A stretch of DNA of 39,238 nt from Thauera phenylacetica B4P (GTDB lineage Bacteria; Pseudomonadota; Gammaproteobacteria; Burkholderiales; Rhodocyclaceae). The position numbers and the translations under genes were made by a program. Positions within the stretch are counted from its first letter, which is position 1. Each line of letters starts with the position of its first letter. A model generated the notes under the pieces. It did no database searches and had not been told where the DNA came from. It worked only from the letters and a program-made list of their open reading frames with translations. The stretch lies in assembly GCF_000310225.1 (NCBI RefSeq), contig NZ_AMXF01000016.1, positions 1 to 39,238 on the forward strand, read 5' to 3'. Shown here piece after piece: positions 35,267 to 39,238 of this stretch.

Positions 35267-35830
35267 GTGAGCCAATCGCCTACCGGCAATAGGGCGGCCG
35301 CGACAGAGCGAGCAATTCTCGCAGGCGGCTGCTTCTGGGGCATGGAGGATTTGCTGCGCCGAGCCAGGGGAGTCATTTCGACGCGTGTCGGTTACACAGG
35401 CGGAGAAATGCCTGATCCGACCTACGCGAGACATTACGGCCATGCGGAAGCAGTGGAAGTGACCTTCGACCCTTCCGTTCTCGCCTATCGCTCGCTCTTG
35501 GAACTCTTCTTCCAGATACATGACCCCACGACCTACGAGCAACAAGGCAGCGATGTCGGTCCGAGCTATCGATCGGCGATTTTCTACACCACCGAAGTGC
35601 AGAAGGAAGTCGCCCTCACAACCATCGCGGAAATCGAGGCATCAGGAAGCTGGCCAGGCCCGGTCGTGTCGGAGATCAACCCAGAAGAACCCTTTTGGGA
35701 GGCGGAGCCAGAGCACCAAGAATACCTGGTGCGCTATCCTGGGGGCTATAGCTGCCACTTCGTGCGCCCGACCTGGCGGTTGGACCGCTCAGACGAACGC
35801 CCAGCTGTAATACTTGACAGAAAGAGTTGA
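35267..35830 (+). CDS. msrA: Peptide-methionine (S)-S-oxide reductase MsrA (copy 2)
   Basis: A 187-residue MsrA with catalytic Cys22 ([10 protein letters not shown]) and the same segments as copy 1 ([42 protein letters not shown]). GTG at 35267 is chosen because GGAGGG lies about 10 bp upstream; GTG at 35238 is also possible. It starts 32 bp after the osmC stop and its own stop overlaps the next ATG by 1 bp (TGATG). It is clearly a different gene from copy 1. Confidence 0.93.
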   Translation: MSQSPTGNRAAATERAILAGGCFWGMEDLLRRARGVISTRVGYTGGEMPDPTYARHYGHAEAVEVTFDPSVLAYRSLLELFFQIHDPTTYEQQGSDVGPSYRSAIFYTTEVQKEVALTTIAEIEASGSWPGPVVSEINPEEPFWEAEPEHQEYLVRYPGGYSCHFVRPTWRLDRSDERPAVILDRKS

Positions 35831-36855
35831 TGATGACCGAAACCGTGACTAATCAGGCCGCCTGGCAGAAAGCGCCGGGGCAGCCACTGAGGATCGGTGT
35901 CACCGCTCTGCCGCATCTGGCGGCGAACGAGATATTGATCCGCAACGCGGCCATCGCGATCAACCCACTCGACTGGATTCTGCAGGACGTCGCGCTTTTG
36001 CCATGGCTCGACTATCCCGCGATTCTCGGCAGCGACGTCTCCGGTGAGGTCGCGGCGGTCGGTGGCGCGGTCGAGCGGTTCAAGGTCGGCGATCGAGTCA
36101 TCGGACAGGCGGTCGGGACAACCGTAAATCAACCTGCGCAGGGTGCGTTCCAGCACCACACGATCGTGCTGGACCACATGGCGGCGCCGATCCCCAACAA
36201 CATTGCCTTCGCTGATGCGGCAGTCCTCCCGCTTGGCCTTGGCACCGCCGCAAGCGGGCTCTACGGACGGACACAGTTGGCTCTCGCGCCACCGTTACAC
36301 TCGCCGACCGCGCGTCCAGAGGTCGTTCTGGTCTGGGGTGGATCGTCGAGCGTTGGCTGCAACGCCATCCAGCTCGCGGTGGCGTCGGGCTACAGGTGCG
36401 TCGCCACCGCTTCGGCGCGCAACGTCGGCCTGTTGAAGGAGCTGGGTGCAAGCGAGGTTCTTGACCACTCGAGTCCAGCCATCGTGGAAGACGTGATTGA
36501 GGCAATGCGCGGGCGCAGTCTCGCTGGAACGCTTCACGCGACCGGTCACATGAAAGACTGTTTTGCCGTAGTTGCGAGATGCGAGGGCTCGCGCCGGGTG
36601 GCAGCGACGCTGGCCCCGCCCGACGAGCGTTCATTTGGAGTCGAGGCGACGCACATCTCCGGGACGAGCCTCAAGGATGACGAGGTTGGTCCAATGATCT
36701 ACCGCGAATTCCTGCCGCAGGCTCTCGCGGCGCGCACGTTCGTCCCCGCCCCTCCGGCGAAGATCGTGGGCCAGGGCCTTGAAATGCTCCAGGCTGCCTT
36801 GGAAGCCCTGAAGGCGGGTGTATCCGCAGCGAAAATCGTCGTTACCCTGCCTTGA
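35830..36855 (+). CDS. Zinc-type alcohol dehydrogenase/quinone reductase family protein
   Basis: A 341-residue medium-chain dehydrogenase/reductase without obvious zinc ligands in the usual places. The GroES-like part has NPLDWILQDVA and GSDVSGEVAAVGGAVERFKVGDRV. The nucleotide-binding part has VLVWGGSSSVGCNAIQLA. Such proteins reduce quinones or unsaturated carbonyls with NADPH. It is the third gene of the osmC-msrA2-adh2 operon. The truncated adh at 23957 is of the same broad family but not a copy. Confidence 0.9.
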   Translation: MMTETVTNQAAWQKAPGQPLRIGVTALPHLAANEILIRNAAIAINPLDWILQDVALLPWLDYPAILGSDVSGEVAAVGGAVERFKVGDRVIGQAVGTTVNQPAQGAFQHHTIVLDHMAAPIPNNIAFADAAVLPLGLGTAASGLYGRTQLALAPPLHSPTARPEVVLVWGGSSSVGCNAIQLAVASGYRCVATASARNVGLLKELGASEVLDHSSPAIVEDVIEAMRGRSLAGTLHATGHMKDCFAVVARCEGSRRVAATLAPPDERSFGVEATHISGTSLKDDEVGPMIYREFLPQALAARTFVPAPPAKIVGQGLEMLQAALEALKAGVSAAKIVVTLP

Positions 36856-37120
36856 GTGACCAGCCAGGCGGTTTTTCGCGTTCGCAGTCTGAGGTGGCCC
36901 GCACTTTGCCGATTGGGAAGCTCTACCGGGAAAACGCGTTTGGGACGCGCGCTGCGCTCCTGCCGGAGCATGCGTTCCCGAAACCTGTTCCCGACTGCTT
37001 TTCCCCGAAACTACCTATCGGACATAGAGAAATGGGAATGCAGCGAGTGGTTTGAACGGCCGCTTCCGAAACCGCGTTCCGATCAATTGAGCGGCTAAAA
37101 GTGGGGCGATCACCGACATA
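36856..37120. other. Intergenic stretch without a recognisable gene
   Basis: These 265 bp follow adh2. Open frames here (for example from 36852) have no ribosome site and no family character. No clear terminator hairpin with a T-run was seen. With the recombinase remnant that follows, this looks like decayed DNA. Confidence 0.5.
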
Positions 37121-37251
37121 TTAGAATGAGACCGCCATGCCCGATCGGCCGGCTTGACGCGTAGCCAAAAGAATGCGGCTGATGGTAGGCTCGCTGACAT
37201 TATGAAGCCCCGCCATCTGAGCAGCGTTGAGCTGCCGCAATTGCGAGTCTC
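37121..37251 (-). pseudogene. Remnant of a serine recombinase C-terminal DNA-binding domain
   Basis: On the minus strand, directly after the marR2 stop, the DNA encodes QLRQLNAAQMAGLHNVSEPT followed by ISRILLATRQAG and ends at TAA (37123-37121). The HNVSEPTISRIL segment is typical of a resolvase/invertase helix-turn-helix tail. The catalytic domain is absent. It marks a past recombination event at this border. Confidence 0.5.
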
Positions 37252-37791
37252 CTACGCGTCGTCGTTCTTCTCGCGGTCCACACCTCGCTCATGCAATTCG
37301 GCATCGACGGGGCAGTTCGTGCAGCCCTCGTAGCAGCACAAGCGGCAGATGCGGTATGACTGCTCGAGGTTTTCCAAGCGATTTCGGAGAACGCGTTCAG
37401 CGATGTCCGATAAGGTTTTCAGTTCGTCTGGATTAAGGATCGATAGCCCTTCGGCAATCACTTGATCGCGCGAGGCCAGGACCTCGTCGCTCGCGACCTT
37501 GCCAGTTGGAGTAAGATAGAGGGATCGCGCGCGCCCGTCTGTCGAATGCTCCCTACGCTCGATCAATCCCTCGCTTACCAATCTATCCACCAGGCGAACA
37601 GTTCCAGCATGTGAAAGGCCCACCCCGATCGCAAGCATACGGATCGAGAGCCCGGGCTTGTGCGCGAGCAACGCCAGCGCTGAGGCGGCGGGTCCAGCTT
37701 CCGGCGCCCGCGATGAACTAGCGCGAACGATGTCGTCGCTGATCATGAGTGCGAACGCCCCGAAAATGTTTCGATCTCGAGGTCCATCCAT
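37252..37791 (-). CDS. MarR-family regulator with C-terminal cysteine cluster (paralogue 2)
   Basis: A 179-residue MarR regulator. The recognition segment IGVGLSHAGTVRLVDRLVSE is nearly identical to that of the MarR at 1400-1933. The C terminus has five cysteines, Cys149-x2-Cys152-Cys153-x3-Cys157-x2-Cys160 (CRLCCYEGCTNC), a pattern that could bind zinc or an iron-sulfur cluster, or sense thiol oxidation. ATG 37791 is preferred over the frame start at 37827 because it aligns the two paralogues and puts the palindrome at 37805-37819 outside the gene, 13 bp upstream. It is probably autoregulated. Confidence 0.9.
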   Translation of the reverse strand: MDGPRDRNIFGAFALMISDDIVRASSSRAPEAGPAASALALLAHKPGLSIRMLAIGVGLSHAGTVRLVDRLVSEGLIERREHSTDGRARSLYLTPTGKVASDEVLASRDQVIAEGLSILNPDELKTLSDIAERVLRNRLENLEQSYRICRLCCYEGCTNCPVDAELHERGVDREKNDDA

Positions 37792-37804
37792 TGCCACATC
37801 TATA

Positions 37805-37819
37805 TGTGCGCGGAGCATA
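37805..37819. promoter_or_regulatory. Palindromic operator candidate upstream of marR2
   Basis: On the minus strand it reads TATGC-TCCGC-GCACA, one mismatch from the perfect repeat. Its distance to the start codon (13 bp) nearly equals the 12 bp at marR1. The spacer TCCGC is also one base from the marR1 spacer TTCGC. Confidence 0.6.
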
Positions 37820-38062
37820 GACAGCAAGCCATACCGTGGTCCTCTTCCTCCGCGCGGCTTGTGGAAAATGTCCTGTTTTAGAAGGGTTTCGGAGGATTTC
37901 GACTGATCGAGCGCGCCGAAAAAAACGGGTCCGGCTCGTTAAGGCCGCGGAACCGTTGATACCTGGCGGCTATAGGGCAAGCCTTTTCGCTCGGAATCGC
38001 CGTAGGTCGCGCCCGAGAATCACTCCGCGTCAGCGCTGTCATCCAGGCCGCGCAGGTGCAGA

Positions 38063-38300
38063 TCAGCGAGACCTAGCTTGCCCCCGGCGTCGCACTTCCA
38101 TCGTGTCACCGCGCGCGATCACGATTGTATCAATCCCATTGAGGAACAGTCCGTGCTCCACGACGTCGGGGATTGCGGCGAAACGGGCGAAGACCGCGTC
38201 GCCATGCAGCTGAGCGCCTCCGGGCTCGATATCGCGACGGAGCATCCATGCCCCGCGGAGGTTCTGCAGGATTTGCACGCCCGCCGTCACGAGAGGACCA
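38063..38300 (-). pseudogene. Possible remnant of ribose-5-phosphate isomerase A (C-terminal part)
   Basis: The minus strand encodes VTAGVQILQNLRGAW and later FARFAAIPDVVEHGLFLNGI, then DTIVIARGDTMEVRRR. The IP-x-VVEHGLF segment is characteristic of the RpiA C terminus (usually IPGVVEHGLF). The middle is disordered and no N-terminal part or start is present. It begins right after the stop of the DUF417 gene. It is likely a decayed fragment. The 243 bp between it and marR2 show nothing else. Confidence 0.45.
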
Positions 38301-38303
38301 CAG

Positions 38304-38792
38304 TCACGAGAGCACAAGCGCCCCTCTGTGGCGGACCGAAGCACGCAGCAGCACGAGGGACGCCGCTAGCAGAACTGCGTCCTTCAGTAGAAACTGCCCT
38401 GGTGCAGCCGAAATCGCAGGAAAGCCGCCGGCAGTCTGCTCCGCGACACCTGGAGTGGTGATGAAAAAGGTCAGCGTGATCAGATAGGTCGCTGCTGACA
38501 TTAGTGCGCCTAGCGCAGAGAAGAGTGGACGAAATGCACCAAGGATCAGAACGAGACCGGTCGATAACTCGATAACGCCGATGAAATAGCTTTGCCCCTG
38601 CGTCCCGAACATGCCGAGCCAATTCATGATCGGGCTGTGTTCGATAAACGGGGCGATACCATAGGCCTCGTACGCTGTGAACTTCATCGCGCCGAACCAC
38701 AGAAATACGATCACGAGAGCCCATCTAAGCAGGCCAAGATCCCTCCGACCGTGCTCGGGGACAAGAAATTCATAACGGTCGAAAATGCTCAT
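38304..38792 (-). CDS. DUF417 (YkgB/RclC-like) inner-membrane protein
   Basis: This 162-residue protein has four membrane segments. It contains the DUF417 signatures FLWFGAMKFTAYEAYGIAPF, then IGVIELSTGLVLILGA, TFFITTPGV and GQFLLKDAVLLAASLVLL. E. coli RclC, in the same family, is part of the rcl locus that protects against hypochlorous acid. GAGGA lies 8 bp before ATG 38792. The best copy of the shared palindrome is 72 bp upstream. The biochemical role of the family is not established. Confidence 0.87.
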   Translation of the reverse strand: MSIFDRYEFLVPEHGRRDLGLLRWALVIVFLWFGAMKFTAYEAYGIAPFIEHSPIMNWLGMFGTQGQSYFIGVIELSTGLVLILGAFRPLFSALGALMSAATYLITLTFFITTPGVAEQTAGGFPAISAAPGQFLLKDAVLLAASLVLLRASVRHRGALVLS

Positions 38793-38864
38793 CTAAAATT
38801 CCTCAACAGTGGTCCCGTGGGAACGTCACGAACGTCGTCTACGTGCTTCGGGCAGGCGTTGCAG

Positions 38865-38883
38865 TATATGCGCGACGCATATA
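38865..38883. promoter_or_regulatory. Palindromic operator candidate upstream of the DUF417 gene (best copy)
   Basis: TATATGC-GCGAC-GCATATA has perfect 7-bp arms and a 5-bp spacer. It is the strongest copy of the shared motif in the window and lies 72 bp before the start of the DUF417 gene. Confidence 0.7.
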
Positions 38884-39055
38884 CTAATAAGCGAGATATG
38901 TCGAGCGGCTGGCTCGCGCTTCGCTGCCTCACGAAGCCATCCTCATCGGCGATGCCTTTACCCAGCAAACGCGCGACCTTTGCGGGATTTTGACTTGATG
39001 GGGCTGGCGCTCCGGGTGGGCCTATAGCCCGTTGGCAAACGTCCAGCCTGTACGG

Positions 39056-39238
39056 ATGGACGCGGCCCTGGACGAGATAACCATGCCCACCGAAATCGTA
39101 GCAGCGATCGGCGAAGGCGCGCTCGCTTATCGAGAGAGCGGCATTCTCTCACTGGGTGTTGCCGGCTCCCTGATTCCGCACAAATCTGGCGTCGTTAAAC
39201 GGCGTCGTCGAGTGGGCGCCGGCGGCGCCGTAAACGGC
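39056..39238 (+). CDS. Unidentified open frame running off the right edge
   Basis: From ATG 39056 the frame is open for 61 codons to the end of the window, starting MDAALDEITMPTEIVAAIGE. I do not recognise the family and see no strong ribosome site. It may be the start of a gene or an open frame by chance. The stretch before it (38884-39055) shows no other gene. Confidence 0.25.
   Translation, partial: MDAALDEITMPTEIVAAIGEGALAYRESGILSLGVAGSLIPHKSGVVKRRRRVGAGGAVNG

Noticed and set aside
36852..37055. Open frame overlapping the adh2 stop
   Set aside because: No ribosome site or family features, and the start lies inside the end of adh2.

Overview
The window is GC-rich proteobacterial DNA in which a block of mobile resistance DNA (about 2491-23956) sits inside an accessory region rich in redox and stress genes (1-2490 and 23957-39238). 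The outer genes (YeeE/YedE transporter, two MarR paralogues, alpha/beta-hydrolase-OsmC fusion, Ure2p-like GST, GlcG, DUF1330) resemble those of alphaproteobacteria such as sphingomonads. That is an inference from gene types, not a measured assignment. The mobile block carries transposons usually found in beta- and gammaproteobacteria. No rRNA, tRNA, CRISPR array or replication origin was recognised.

Mobile block. (i) 2491-10937 is a complete Tn5053/Tn402-family mercury transposon: 25-bp ends, tniA-tniB-tniQ, a res site, tniR, then merR divergent from merT-P-F-A-D-E. Its left end cuts a LysR gene, and the 5 bp flanking its two ends do not match. (ii) 10938-14337 is a patchwork: an MntA/HepT toxin-antitoxin pair, a small remnant, a cupin gene, and a tightly overlapped four-gene operon ending in a serine recombinase. 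The recombinase runs into a 38-bp Tn21-type terminal repeat. A second, direct copy of that repeat lies inside the mercury transposon after merR. (iii) 14338-23956 is a cadmium/zinc module: a two-component system, CadA P-type ATPase and CadR. It is followed by a tyrosine recombinase, a TnpC-like protein and a full-length Tn3-family transposase of the Tn4652-like layout. Its right end truncates an alcohol-dehydrogenase-like gene. Its left inverted repeat was not found.

Outer region. Genes right of the block include truncated adh, glcG-like, DUF1330, a CxxC thioredoxin-fold protein, a DM13 protein and an MFS transporter on the plus strand. Next come ridA-like, a GreA-C-like protein, an unusual two-part protein, corA, gst, msrA and msrB on the minus strand. 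A LysR gene with an in-frame stop follows, divergent from the operon hydrolase/OsmC-msrA2-adh2. The region ends with a MarR regulator and a DUF417 (RclC-like) membrane protein. Left of the block is the paralogous marR-yeeE operon. Together these look like a defence against reactive chlorine and other oxidants or electrophiles: two MsrA, one MsrB, an OsmC peroxidase domain, an RclC-like protein, a RidA-like protein, GST and two zinc-type reductases.

The main new observation is a palindrome of the form TATGC-N5-GCATA. It stands just upstream of both marR paralogues, twice in the lysR/osmC divergent region, and upstream of the DUF417 gene. A related variant lies upstream of msrB-msrA. It therefore occurs on both sides of the 21.5-kb mobile block. 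This suggests one MarR-controlled stress regulon that was split when the transposons arrived.
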